A stretch of DNA of 64,000 nucleotides. Source: Heliocidaris tuberculata. Taxonomy: Eukaryota; Echinodermata; Echinoidea; Camarodonta; Echinometridae. The translations under genes were made by a program, and so were the position numbers. Below, one piece after another: positions 1 to 10,383 of the stretch (within the stretch, counting starts at the first letter, position 1; every line of letters begins with the position of its first letter). A model generated the notes under the pieces. The model was given only the letters and a program-made list of their open reading frames with translations. It was not told the DNA's origin and did not search any database. The stretch lies in assembly GCA_025618425.1 (NCBI GenBank), contig CM046847.1, forward strand, positions 7,615,033-7,679,032, in the 5' to 3' direction.

Positions 1-543
1 TATATGACAGGAAATTTAGGAGGGCTGACTCGGGGGGCGTTGCTAGAATATTTTAAATGGGGGGGGCGGGGGGGGGGGGGTGTCACACCGAAATTTGCCG
101 ACAAAAATGCTGCACCACTAATTTTCTCCACCCCACAACAAATAATAAAAGAAAATCGCAGATGTAGAGATCTTGACCATTCTCGCAAGGGGGGTGGGGG
201 GGGGGGGGCTGACACTTTTTGCCCGAATATCAACTTTTCAATTATTTTTTATTTTTTTATTTTTTTATTTTATTTTTTTTTTTTTGGGGGGGGGTATCTT
301 TTGGTAGTGAAAATAAATGCAAGGAAGTTACAGACATAATTTACATAATTATCCGGGAACCTGCCCATATGTGGATACTAATTCTGGCACCTCGCTGCCC
401 GAGTGGGATTTGCCCAAATGTCAGAACTTTCAGAACCCTCTGGGAGGGGGGGGGGGGGGGGGGGGGCTGCAGCCCGTTGTCGAAGCGGGATGCCTTTTTT
501 TGCCACTTTTTTCATTCTTTTTCTTTTCTTTCTGTTTTTGTTT
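1..543 (+). repeat. Left arm of ~530 bp inverted repeat
   Basis: Reverse complement of 2897-3418 over essentially its whole length, differing mostly in homopolymer lengths (G runs at 61-80, 190-208 and 446-466). The outer end is cut by the window boundary, so the element edge is unknown. The arm contains no gene. Either one long-TIR (foldback) element spans 1-3418 or two copies of one dispersed repeat lie in opposite orientation. Confidence 0.88.
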
Positions 544-865
544 TCATTTCCCTTTTCTTTTCTTTTTTCGCCCCTTCTCCTATCTCTTTTCTTGTCCTTT
601 ACCTCCCCCCTCCCCCTTTTTTTTTTTTTGGCCGACAGAGGTGGTGCATTTTCTGACAGCAATTTTGTGTCGGAGGGTGTGATACCTCCTCCCCCCACAA
701 AAAAAAAACACACACACGCACGCACGCGCGCACACACACACACACCCTCTAGCGACGCCGCTGGGCCGACTCTTTTCTTGAAAACAATGTCTATTTTTAT
801 CTTCTCCTTTTCAATCCTCTCAATCCTCTCTTTTTTTTTGTTTTAATACTACGTTCATTAATCAT

Positions 866-1030
866 TTAGGAATCAGCAGATGGTCTAGCTGTAACGTCTG
901 GGGGCAGCTCTTTGTGTTCGCCTACGTACAATGGTCGGACCCAGGGTTCGAATCTCAGTCACGTCTTTCGGTTGGTGACGTTAAAGGAAACGTCCCAGAC
1001 GTAAATAATCATATTTTGCTACAAGTCTGT
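866..1030 (+). repeat. tRNA-type SINE-like segment
   Basis: Contains a good polymerase III B-box, GGTTCGAATCTC (about 945-956), preceded at the right distance by a degenerate A-box-like stretch and followed by a unique-looking tail ending in (AC)n. Suggestive of a tRNA-derived SINE; the A box is weak. Confidence 0.4.
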
Positions 1031-1044
1031 AAAAACTGAATTAC

Positions 1045-1115
1045 ACGCACACACACACACACACCCACACACCCACCCACACGCACGCACACACACACAC
1101 ACACACCTACACACA
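1045..1115 (+). repeat. (AC)n microsatellite
   Basis: Interrupted CA repeat, followed by T-rich and CT-rich low-complexity DNA to about 1280. Confidence 0.9.
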
Positions 1116-1354
1116 CATGCATCTCATTTTATTCTTTTAAAAAATAATTTTCCCTCTCTCACTTTCTCTCATTCTCTCATACAATTTCTCTATCAATGTC
1201 TCTCTCTCTCTCTCTACTTCTTCTTCTCCTTCTTTTTCATTTATTTCTTTTCTTATTTTCTCCCTCTGTCTCTATTTGTGTTTTGTCATAACAGGACAGA
1301 ACAGGTCCTGACAAGGAGAAGGCACTGTAGTTCAGCTGATGCATTACACATTTG

Positions 1355-1947
1355 TTAGGGAAATCCAACCTTTATATAGCAAGTTGCTTTGAAAGAAAGA
1401 GGAAAAATCAGAGAAGCAGATTGGTGAAAGTTTGAACGAAATCGGACAAGTAATAAGAAAGTTATAAATTTTTGAAAGTTGTAATCACTATGCATATGGG
1501 AATTTTAAATTGGCCGAATAGGTAATGTCACTGTGATGTAGCTGTGGACAACTCCCCCATTCGCTCTAACACACAAAATGACTAAAATGTCACTTTTTTC
1601 TAAAAATGCATTACTCAGGAGGATCTTTTCGTTCATGAGGACCTATAACAATATGCTATCTGCAATATATTTTTAGTACTGCCCCGAGGGTAAAAGCGCC
1701 TCGAAGAAAACCGCAAATTAATGATATTTTTGTGTACGACAAATGGGAGAGTTGTCCACAAAAATGTCACAATTGACTCACCAAATTGCCAATTTGAGAT
1801 TCGCATAGATGTAGTGATCTCATTTTTCAAACATCCATAACTTTCTTATTCCTTATCCGATTTCTTTCAAACTTTCACCATCCTGTTTTTCTTATTTTTC
1901 TGCTTTCACACAAATCATCTTATTGTCAAGGTTGGATTGCCCTTTAA
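1355..1947 (+). mobile_element. TTAAAGGG-type MITE, copy 1
   Basis: About 590 bp with terminal inverted repeats: left TTAGGGAAATCCAACCTT, right (reverse complement) TTAAAGGGCAATCCAACCTT. Subterminal sequences carry 'tgaaagtttgaacgaaatcgga' in both orientations. A second copy, inverted relative to this one, lies at 48222-48837. No coding capacity. The TTAA-like ends suggest a piggyBac-type non-autonomous element, though the target duplication is not clean. Confidence 0.8.
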
Positions 1948-1979
1948 TAAATGATAACAATTCCCTTATCGATATAAAT

Positions 1980-2312
1980 GACCGTATCCGGACAACTACC
2001 CTCGGACAACCACCCCCTGGACAACTACCCTGCTAGGACAATTACCCCCAGGACAATTACCCCCACCCCCTGAGCAACTACCCCCAGGACAGCTACCCCC
2101 TGGACAATTACCCCCCAGACAACTACCCCGGATTCTGGTGTAGTTGTCCATGCGAGGGTGCTAAAATTTTGTTCCGGGGGGGGGGGGGGGAGGGGGGGGG
2201 AGGGGGGGGTAATTGTCTGGGTAATTGTCCCGGGGGTAATTGTCCTGGGGGTAGTTGTCAAGGGGGTAATTTTCTGGTGGGTAGTTTTCCAGGGGATAGT
2301 TGTCCTAGAATC
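1980..2312 (+). repeat. Foldback minisatellite (ggacaactacccc)n
   Basis: About ten imperfect 14-16 bp units of the type ggacaactacccc (1990-2130) are followed by a poly-G block (2176-2209) and then the same unit in reverse complement, ggggtaattgtcc (2205-2305). The array could form a long hairpin and contains G-runs able to form G-quadruplexes. An open frame through it is a by-product of the repeat. Confidence 0.88.
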
Positions 2313-2463
2313 ATAATGACAAACAATGACATACATTAAATTTTAGTCAAACTTAATTGTTGGGGTATTCATGATATAACTCCTGGATGGGACAATCCAT
2401 GCAGGCATCATCTTAATATGATTAGCCTAATATAGTCTGTTCTTCATGAAAATTGTTATTTGT

Positions 2464-2757
2464 ATGCCCATTTTGGTCTCTCTCTATCCTCTCTCTCTCT
2501 CTCTCTCTCATTCTCTCTCTATTTCTCACATTCTCTCTCTCTCTCTCTCATATAAATCTCTCTACCAATCCGAGCTCTCTCTCTCCATCAACACCCCCTT
2601 CTCTTTCTCTCTCTCTTCTCTCTCTATCCTCTCTCTTTCAATCTCTCTCTCTCTCTCTCTTTTGCTGTCTCTCAAACAATCTCTCTTATTCTTTCTTTCT
2701 CTCTCTCCCTCTCTTTCTTTCTCTCTCTCTCCCTCGCTCTCTCTCTTCTTTTTCAGT
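2464..2757 (+). repeat. (CT)n low-complexity block
   Basis: Nearly 300 bp of interrupted TC repeat; Ser/Leu-rich open frames here are repeat artefacts. Confidence 0.95.
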
Positions 2758-2896
2758 TGCTGATTTAATGTATTATCTTCTTATTTTCGTATTTCATGAA
2801 TCTATTGCCAATGAGTATAATTATGAGAACAACGTTTGATGTCTGCAAGACGTTGTTTTTGAGGTCTTTTCAATTTAAGATGAATCAGAAAAAGCG

Positions 2897-3418
2897 AAAC
2901 AAAAACAGAAAGAAAAGAAAAAGAATGAAAAAAGTGGCAAAAAAAGGCATCCCGCTTCGACAACGGGCTGCAGCCCCCCCCCCCCCCCTCCCGGAGGGTT
3001 CTGAAAGTTCTGACATTTGGGCAAATCCCACTCGGGCAGCGAGGTGCCAGAATTAGTATCCACATATGGGCAGGTTCCCGGATAATTATGTAAATTATGT
3101 CTGTAACTTCCTTGCATTTATTTTCACTACCAAAAGATACCCCCCCCAAAAAAAATAAAAAATAAAAAAATAAAAAATAATTGAAAAGTTGATATTCGGG
3201 CAAAAAGTGTCAGCCCCCCCCCACCCCCCTTGCGAGAATGGTCAAGATCTCTACATCTGCGATTTTCTTTTATTATTTGTTGTGGGGTGGAGAAAATTAG
3301 TGGTGCAGCATTTTTGTCGGCAAATTTCGGTGTGACACCCCCCCCCCCCCCCCGCCCCCCATTTAAAATATTCTAGCAACGCCCCCCGAGTCAGCCCTCC
3401 TAAATTTCCTGTCATATA
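2897..3418 (-). repeat. Right arm of ~530 bp inverted repeat
   Basis: Inverted copy of 1-543. Homology breaks at 3418 (after ...cctgtcatata) and at about 2897, where the T/C-rich sequence diverges. Poly-C runs here mirror the poly-G runs of the left arm. Confidence 0.88.
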
Positions 3419-5165
3419 AAGACAATGATGTCGAGCAAAAAGTGACATCAATACAGTAGCTACATATATTTTCGAACAATGTAGATGGCGGTATCATGAA
3501 GCAATTATCACTGTAAAATTTAGCATCTGCCGTCACAACATCTCAGCATTACACAACATGCTCTTCGATCATATACAGCACATTCTGTGCTGACCCCGCG
3601 CCGGCTACGGCAAGAGGTCATCGTTTCTCATGCTAATATCATTCTCACGGGATCATGCGGAAGGTAAGTCGAATCCTGTCACCCCTGCCTAATTTTATGA
3701 AATTTACTCTCTTTACTGTACTTGGATTTTTTACTTTTACGTTAGAATATGTTCAGAACCACCACAGCAAACACCGAGGGTGGTTTGCAAGGTTCACCGT
3801 GCATGGGAATGGGTGATTATGAGGCATAGTATTTCTGTGTTTACAGGTGCCTCCGAGTGCCTATATGGCATGGGCTGTATAGCTCTGTGGCCAGTACCAG
3901 ATTGATAAGCCACAGAGCTCGTATAGCTACATTATATATTATCATTGAATTGGTGTATAGGCCTAGGCTCTACTATTTAAGGAATTGGCTCAACTTACCA
4001 ATTTGACTGAATAATCCGTTTAAAGCTCCTTTTTCAGGTAATTCAGGGTCCAAGGTATTCTCCGTTTGAAAATCTTGCAGCCGTATTCAAACTGTTATTA
4101 GTGTGTAAGTCAATGTGTATTCAGTTTGCACAGCAGAGTGATACGACCGTTTCTGTCTCTATTTGAAGAGCTAACGAACGAGAGACAGAATTTTCGGTCT
4201 ACCACATGCCAAACTCCACTCATAGCGACTTTACTATACTTCGTGTGTAGACTCTAGGCAGTCATCCACCTCGACACTTTCAAAACACCACTGCACAAAA
4301 GTCACCAACATTCACTCATAATTGGCATTTAATTTACAAGAAACGACACAAACATATTCATGAAATACAATAAATTCAACTCACCGATGTTGGAAAAGAT
4401 AATTTCGAAAATGAATTTACTGTCACTTCTGGCGAAACGGGGTATCGCAAGTCATGATGTACATTTCCTGATCGCCGCGAGCGCTGACATCTCCCGCTAA
4501 AAAATTTGGTCGTTAAAAGTTCGGTTCCTATCGCGCACACGTAAGTCCCGATTTTCCGTGTGTGCGATCGTAGAGATCGATGTGCACGCGATACCGAGTT
4601 TCGTTGTGGACAAAATTTTATTGGCCGATTTAGTCTAAAAACATCGGCACCATGAAAACAACGTGCGATCGCAAAAAAAATTGGCGGGGATTTCTTAGGT
4701 TTTGGACATGATTTTGACTTTGGATTTTGCTGGAAATATCAGAAGTTCTTCCTAACGGCCATTTAAGGTAGGAAAGAGATTTTAAAGCGTTGAATTTGAA
4801 AGGAAGTATTTTAAACATTTATCTTACTTTTCCCCCAATACCTTAAGTACATGCGATAGAAAATGACTAGTATTTTTGCATTCGTCCCGCGTAGTGGTCA
4901 GTATGACCACTATACGTGGTGTGCCAAACTCTAGCTCTGTCTTCGGAGCTCAGCCACCTCCATAGCCGTTGGAGCTACAGGTGCAAATCAATCATAGGCT
5001 CTTACCACTTACCTAGCCATACGCCGATACGGGCTTGATGTTTTATTAACTCCAGGGAGCTCCACCGCCACCGCCGTTACTCAATTAGGCAGTGGAGCTC
5101 CAGCCCAGGTACAACTACAACTAACCAGAATCTTCCTCGCCCATTAGTTTGGTCAGTCGCATCGC
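3419..5165. other. Intergenic, no gene recognised
   Basis: No coding match on either strand. It holds small hairpins (gctctgtggcc ... gccacagagct, 3890-3920) and an ATG CGG AAG|GTAAGT start-donor pattern at 3655-3669 that could be a distant first exon of the downstream gene, but its phase does not fit. Confidence 0.5.
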
Positions 5166-5169
5166 TTAA

Positions 5170-5508
5170 TTTTGGCAGGTAAGATGAAAATTTGTACTTA
5201 CATTTCAAGAGAATTACTGTAACTATCCAGCAGGCACTTTGATTTCAGGATTTGATGATTATTTTGATGAAAAAAAAATGGAATTTCCTTGCTGAGCTGA
5301 TCTTCCCCCGTACTGTACGATTCAAATGACTCGATCGCACCATGCAATCGAGTCATTTGAATCGACGGTACAATACAGGGGAAGATTGGCTTGGCGAGGA
5401 AATTCCATTTTTTCCATCGAAATAATCGTCAAATCAAAGTGCCTGCTGGAAAGTTACAGTAATTCTCTTGAAGTAAGTACAAATTTTCATCTTACCTGCC
5501 AAAATTTA
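5170..5508. repeat. Foldback element with ~165 bp arms
   Basis: Left arm 5170-5337 and right arm 5349-5508 are imperfect reverse complements (ends aattttggcaggtaagatg / catcttacctgccaaaatt) around a short loop near 5338-5348. Its right arm marks the start of the tandemly duplicated unit. Confidence 0.8.
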
Positions 5509-6094
5509 TGAAATATGACTTTGAACATCAAGCCATATATGATCATGAGAAATGTGAAAAAAATACAATTTATGGTGACATCGATGTGGACTTACTCACT
5601 GTTCATGTGTAGCTTTCGCTGTTGAAATTTATATTTGTTACAAAGACGGCAAGATTGGCAGGGAACGTGCGCTGTAGATGAACGGAGAAGAAGTCAGTGC
5701 AACATTGAGTGGTTCCGACGCTGCATGCTAAATTTAATTGTGCTAATATCTCACCTCGTCGCATGCATAGATGGAATTCTATACACTTGCGGAATATTAG
5801 CACAATGGGGTTGAAATTCATCATTTCATGTTTAATGTTAGTCTTAGAGTTAGACAGTTATTTTGATGATGAAAATGGGATTTCCTAGTGCTGTTGATAT
5901 TTTCATGTCTTGTATGTTGTAGCACCGATTCAAATGATTTGATATCATGAGTTTGCTTCAGCGGCATTATGTGAATGTTCATACTGTATTGCTGTGATTG
6001 CCATTGCCTCAACGCTTAACCTTTGCAATGGTCTACGAATAGACCATGCACAATCTCAATGAAAGTAATTTACGTTCAGAAATGTACGATTTAC

Positions 6095-6435
6095 TTACTT
6101 ACGTGGTTTACTTGGGTGTAGAGACTTTAGTAGATGGAATTGCCAGTGCCTCTCAAGACCAGATTTAAACACATTTATACTAGTGGCAGAAACTGCTTCC
6201 TCTGTTAGAGGCTTAGAGCATTCCAGTTACTAATGCTCCTAGATGTAAAGGAATACTGCCTTATTTGTAGTCTACATCCAAATTTCCTGAGCTTCATACT
6301 ATGGCCTCTGGTTCTGCCACTGTCATCGGTCTGAAATAAATGGTTTAAATCAATCTGATCAAGTCCTCTTGCGAACTTGTAGCTTTGAATTAAGTCCGCT
6401 CTTTGCCTTCTGTATGAGAGAGTTAGTAGCCTCAA
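6095..6435 (-). mobile_element. LINE 3' fragment (RT C-terminal tail)
   Basis: The minus-strand frame reads RRQRADLIQSYKFARGLDQI, then RTRGHSMKLRKFGCRLQIRQ and SFTSRSISNWNALS. This is the conserved C-terminal tail of CR1/L2/Jockey-group reverse transcriptase proteins. After NALSL a TAA and a frame shift precede the expected EEAVSATSINVFKSGLERHW tail. The polymerase domain is absent. A dead, 5'-truncated insertion. Confidence 0.82.
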
Positions 6436-6484
6436 AAATTTAGCTGTTTAGAGTAATCTAGATGGCGTAGATTTGAGCTGTCAT

Positions 6485-6998
6485 TAGTGCTGTAGCTCGG
6501 ACCGTTTTCCGGTCTTTGGTCCGGCGGACAAAGCATTCCGAGCCGGACTGCTTCCGGTCCGGACTGAGGCAAGAGTTGGGTCAACTCGGTAACAGAGACC
6601 AGTTGTAAAAAAGGTCATTAATCGTCACCTTTTATCATCTTAAATCTTGCAAAGTAACTGTAAACAGTTACGGTCCGAACGCCACGAGCGCATACGCGTG
6701 TCTTGATAAATCCACAGCTATTTTGACCTGCCGTACCGTTGCATTATGCATGGCGTGTGGTAGGGTCCATGCTTGCATTATCCACACACTGCATACACAA
6801 ACGTACATAAGATTGCTGTTCTGCACTGTGCACACAGCTCGCTGTAACAAGCTCAAGTTGTGAAACCTAGTGACAAATCAGGAGTGAGATGTTGAAATTA
6901 ACATAAATGAAAGTTCAGGAAACTTTGGTGATCGGTGACCCAAGTGTCTGGCAGCTTGGTCCACTTGCATTGGTCCAATTAAAAAGCAACGCCGATGA
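6485..6998 (+). mobile_element. Left end of hAT-like element (duplicated part)
   Basis: Starts TAGTGCTGTAGCTCGGACCG after GCTGTCAT (6477-6484), exactly as at 8208. The duplication breakpoint cuts it after 514 bp, so no right terminus follows. Confidence 0.8.
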
Positions 6999-8721
6999 AT
7001 TTCCTCGCCAAGCCAATCTTCCCCTGTATTGTACCGTCGATTCAAATGACTCGATTGCATGGTGCGATGGAGTCATTTGAATCGACGGTACAATACAGGG
7101 GAAGATTGGCTTGGCGAGGAAATTACATTTTTCCCATCGAAATAATCGTCAAATCAAAGTGCCTGCTGGAAAGTTACAGTAATTCTCTTGAAGTAAGTAC
7201 AAATTTTCATCTTACCTGCCAAAATTTATGAAATATGACTTTGAACATCAAGCCATATATGATCATGAGAAATGTGAAAAAAATACAATTTATGGTGACA
7301 TCGATGTGGACTTACTCACTGTTCATGTGTAGCTTTCGCTGTTGAAATTTATATTTGTTACAAAGACGGCAAGATTGGCAGGGAACGTGCGCTGTAGATG
7401 AACGGAGAAGAAGTCAGTGCAACATTGAGTGGTTCCGACGCTGCATGCTAAATTTAATTGTGCTAATATCTCACCTCGTCGCATGCATAGATGGAATTCT
7501 ATACACTTGCGGAATATTAGCACAATGGGGTTGAAATTCATCATTTCATGTTTAATGTTAGTCTTAGAGTTAGACAGTTATTTTGATGATGAAAATGGGA
7601 TTTCCTAGTGCTGTTGATATTTTCATGTCTTGTATGTTGTAGCACCGATTCAAATGATTTGATATCATCATGAGTTTGCTTCAGCGGCATTATGTGAATG
7701 TTCATACTGTATTGCTGTGATTGCCATTGCCTCAACGCTTAACCTTTGCAATGGTCTACGAATAGACCATGCACAATCTCAATGAAAGTAATTTACGTTC
7801 AGAAATGTACGATTTACTTACTTACGTGGTTTACTTGGGTGTAGAGACTTTAGTAGATGGAATTGCCAGTGCCTCTCAAGACCAGATTTAAACACATTTA
7901 TACTAGTGGCAGAAACTGCTTCCTCTGTTAGAGGCTTAGAGCATTCCAGTTACTAATGCTCCTAGATGTAAAGGAATACTGCCTTATTTGTAGTCTACAT
8001 CCAAATTTCCTGAGCTTCATACTATGGCCTCTGGTTCTGCCACTGTCATCGGTCTGAAATAAATGGTTTAAATCAATCTGATCAAGTCCTCTTGCGAACT
8101 TGTAGCTTTGAATTAAGTCCGCTCTTTGCCTTCTGTATGAGAGAGTTAGTAGCCTCAAAAATTTAGCCGTTTAGAGTAATCTAGATGGCGTAGATTTGAG
8201 CTGTCATTAGTGCTGTAGCTCGGACCGTTTTCCGGTCTTTGGTCCGGCGGACAAAGCATTCCGAGCCGGACTGCTTCCGGTCCGGACTGAGGCAAGAGTT
8301 GGGTCAACTCGGTAACAGAGACCAGTTGTAAAAAAGGTCATTAATCGTCACCTTTTATCATCTTAAATCTTGCAAAGTAACTGTAAACAGTTACGGTCCG
8401 AACGCCACGAGCGCATACGCGTGTCTTGATAAATCCACAGCTATTTTGACCTGCCGTACCGTTGCATTATGCATGGCGTGTGGTAGGGTCCATGCTTGCA
8501 TTATCCACACACTGCATACACAAACGTACATAAGATTGCTGTTCTGCACTGTGCACACAGCTCGCTGTAACAAGCTCAAGTTGTGAAACCTAGTGACAAA
8601 TCAGGAGTGAGATGTTGAAATTAACATAAATGAAAGTTCAGGAAACTTTGGTGATCGGTGACCCAAGTGTCTGGCAGCTTGGTCCACTTGCATTGGTCCA
8701 ATTAAAAAGCAACGCCGATGA
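6999..8721 (+). repeat. Tandem duplication, copy 2
   Basis: Second copy of the ~1.72 kb unit. It begins with a perfect 55-bp hairpin (arms 6999-7053 and about 7069-7123) in place of the diverged arms of copy 1, and its loop is inverted relative to copy 1. Homology to copy 1 ends at 8721 inside the hAT element, which here continues to its right end. Confidence 0.95.
7818..8158 (-). mobile_element. LINE 3' fragment, duplicated copy
   Basis: Copy of the 6095-6435 fragment carried by the tandem duplication; the encoded tail is identical and the same TAA and frame shift are present. Confidence 0.82.
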
Positions 8722-9429
8722 TTTTGCGTGCGCACGCACGCACCCAGTCGAGATATGATCAGAGCAGGGGGATTGGGAAAGGGTGAAAAGGGCGTTCAGT
8801 TGATGAAGTTGATAAAGCTTCCAACATTTCTTCTTTAGTTTCTTTCTTTACTATATTTCTTTCAGTATTTCTTTCTCTTTCAATGTTTCTCATTTATTTT
8901 ATTCCTGTTTTTACCATCTTTCTTTCTATTACTTAAAAAAACCCTTTTAAGCAGAAAAGAGAAATGTTGGGAGATGGAGAGACTGAAAGAAAGATCGTAA
9001 ATAAAGAGGTTTTGGATACGAAAGAATGAAAAAAATAATTCCTGTCGCACGTTTGTCACTTTAAAACGTTTCTTTCTTCTTTCTTTCTTCCTCCAAAAGT
9101 AAAACTATTTTGAAATTTCTGTTCTAAAATCTTCCCTCTCTTAAACCGAAAAGGTTGAGAGAGTATGATCTTCTTTCTTATACTCTCGTTATCCTTATCA
9201 TTTCCTCTTCCAATATTTGCTCCTTTATTCTCGTTCGCTATCCTGCCAACTTTCGTTTTCATGGAGAATCAAAACAATAGTATTCCTTATCAAAGCTTAT
9301 GGGAATTATTTGAGCAAAGATTTCAGCTTGCCAGTCATGCCAGACAGCTGGCGCCCAGCTGGGTGTCATGTTACACCGCGGCCTCTTTACAAAGAGTGCG
9401 CAGCCTGAGCGACAAGCACATTCCTCAAT

Positions 9430-9661
9430 GTTATGCAAATAAATTTATGCCGACTGGCCGCATTACTCCCTCCTCCATGGAGTCACGTGTGACTCTTTTT
9501 TTATAGCCAGGCAAATGGACCAATCGTATTATAACTGGGCAGCGGTCTTGTTAACAGCAAAATCTCGTTTGCCATTGGCTTGCGAGGAGCTAGGACTCAG
9601 CTTTGGTAAATTGAGACACGCCCACTCAAGTGTATGAACTTAAATTTATGCTCAATATATA
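9430..9661 (+). promoter_or_regulatory. Cluster of promoter-like motifs
   Basis: Within about 230 bp there are an octamer ATGCAAAT (9433-9440), a palindromic E-box in gagtcacgtgtgactc (9480-9495), a forward CCAAT (9520-9524), an inverted CCAAT (9574-9578) and a TATA-like aatatatag (about 9654-9662). This order and spacing resemble a polymerase II promoter, about 90 bp upstream of the candidate start codon at 9753. The cluster sits in the right half of a hAT-type element. The motifs are short and no transcript evidence is available. Confidence 0.3.
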
Positions 9662-9752
9662 GCTCATTACAGAAGTGGCGCGAATATGATCAGGTGACTG
9701 ACGGGTGGGCAGTCGGTCAGAGACTATAACTTTCACAACTGATCCTAAAGTC

Positions 9753-9826
9753 ATGGTACGTGGCATGTCTGGACCGCAGACGGTGACACAAGAATGTAAC
9801 GGTCCACTGTACTTACTAAGGACAAG
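9753..9826 (+). CDS. Candidate PTCD3 first exon (weak)
   Basis: An ATG at 9753 opens a short frame with Arg and few acids (MVRGMSGPQTVTQEC, then YLLRT). An AAG|GTCACT donor at 9826 would leave two bases, exactly the phase needed by the exon at 10282, and would give a protein of about 698 residues with a plausible mitochondrial presequence. The donor is poor: a better one, TCG|GTAGGT after 9842, is in the wrong phase. The sequence also lies inside the hAT element at 8208-9982. It is offered as a hypothesis; a distant first exon is equally possible. Confidence 0.22.
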
Positions 9827-10281
9827 GTCACTAACTGACTCGGTAGGTGTAAGCTTTTTTCTTTCATAAAATCAGCCGTAACTCAATTCCGGGTTACCGG
9901 TCCAGACCGGTCCGGTCGAGATTAGAGAAATACTTCACCGGACCGAGCCGATCCGAGTTTTACGTTCCGAGCTACAGCACTAGCTGTCATGGATGTCACC
10001 ATGGATATTCACAGAAAAATTAATGATATTAAGATCCAATAAGATTAAATCAAGATAACAATATGGACTTCCATGATTTGAGTAAGAAATGGAAACATTC
10101 TGAAATAAAGGGGTCATAAAATTGGATTTTGTCTGAAGTGGCTGAAAACCTCCTCCCTTACTCTACCAAGAAGTCAGAAAAGTATGAGGAGAAGCCAGTT
10201 AATTGATTGACACAGATCTATCACAGTTTCAAGAAACTGGCTCCAAGTCTTCACCTTGACCTTTTATCTGTGACCTTTCAG

Positions 10282-10383
10282 ATTAACATCAGCCTCTGTG
10301 ACCCATACATGTCAGACCAGGGACTGTTCAGTGCAGACACAATCAAAAGAAGAATCTGTGGTCATCCCCAAGAAAGTTAAAAG
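10282..10383 (+). CDS. PTCD3: PTCD3 exon a (first certain exon)
   Basis: The acceptor is tgacctttcag and the donor is AAAAG|GTAAGTG. The exon enters with one base of a split codon and leaves with two. It ends in SVVIPKKVK, the conserved VVIPKK block that follows the targeting peptide in vertebrate PTCD3. The residues before it (LTSASVTHTCQTRDCSV) are poorly conserved, as expected for the presequence junction. Confidence 0.85.

Larger units (their letters stand above)
5283..6998 (+). repeat. Tandem duplication, copy 1
   Basis: Sequence from the hairpin right arm to 6998 is repeated almost without change at 7063-8721 (offset 1,720 bp, becoming 1,723 bp after a 3-bp ATC insertion near 7665). 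The unit contains foldback DNA, a LINE 3' fragment and the left 514 bp of a hAT element. Near identity implies a recent event. Confidence 0.95.
8208..9982 (+). mobile_element. hAT-like DNA transposon, non-autonomous, 1.78 kb
   Basis: Termini TAGTGCTGTAGCTCGGA (left) and its reverse complement ...TCCGAGCTACAGCACTA (right) are flanked by a perfect 8-bp target-site duplication GCTGTCAT at 8200-8207 and 9983-9990, the hAT hallmark. Subterminal ccggtccgg motifs recur at both ends. No transposase frame is visible; the interior holds T/C-rich DNA and the promoter-like motif cluster near 9.4-9.7 kb. It lies immediately upstream of the first certain PTCD3 exon. Confidence 0.88.

Noticed and set aside
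4..846. Several overlapping open frames of 110-150 codons, Phe/Leu- or Gly-rich
   Set aside because: They translate T-, C- and G-homopolymers in an inverted repeat; the same frames recur inverted at 2802-3203. No domain or splice context.
937..960. Possible true tRNA gene at the GGTTCGAATC motif
   Set aside because: No cloverleaf can be drawn: acceptor and anticodon stems are missing. At most a SINE head.
2446..2839. Ser/Leu-rich open frames
   Set aside because: Pure product of the CT repeat.
3629..3669. ATG...CGGAAG|GTAAGTCG as PTCD3 first exon
   Set aside because: The donor is excellent, but both possible ATGs leave phase 0 or 1, whereas the exon at 10282 needs two bases. It would require an extra unseen exon.
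9165..9506. 113-codon open frame in the hAT element
   Set aside because: The first third is T/C low complexity with signal-like residues; the remainder shows no hAT transposase or other domain.
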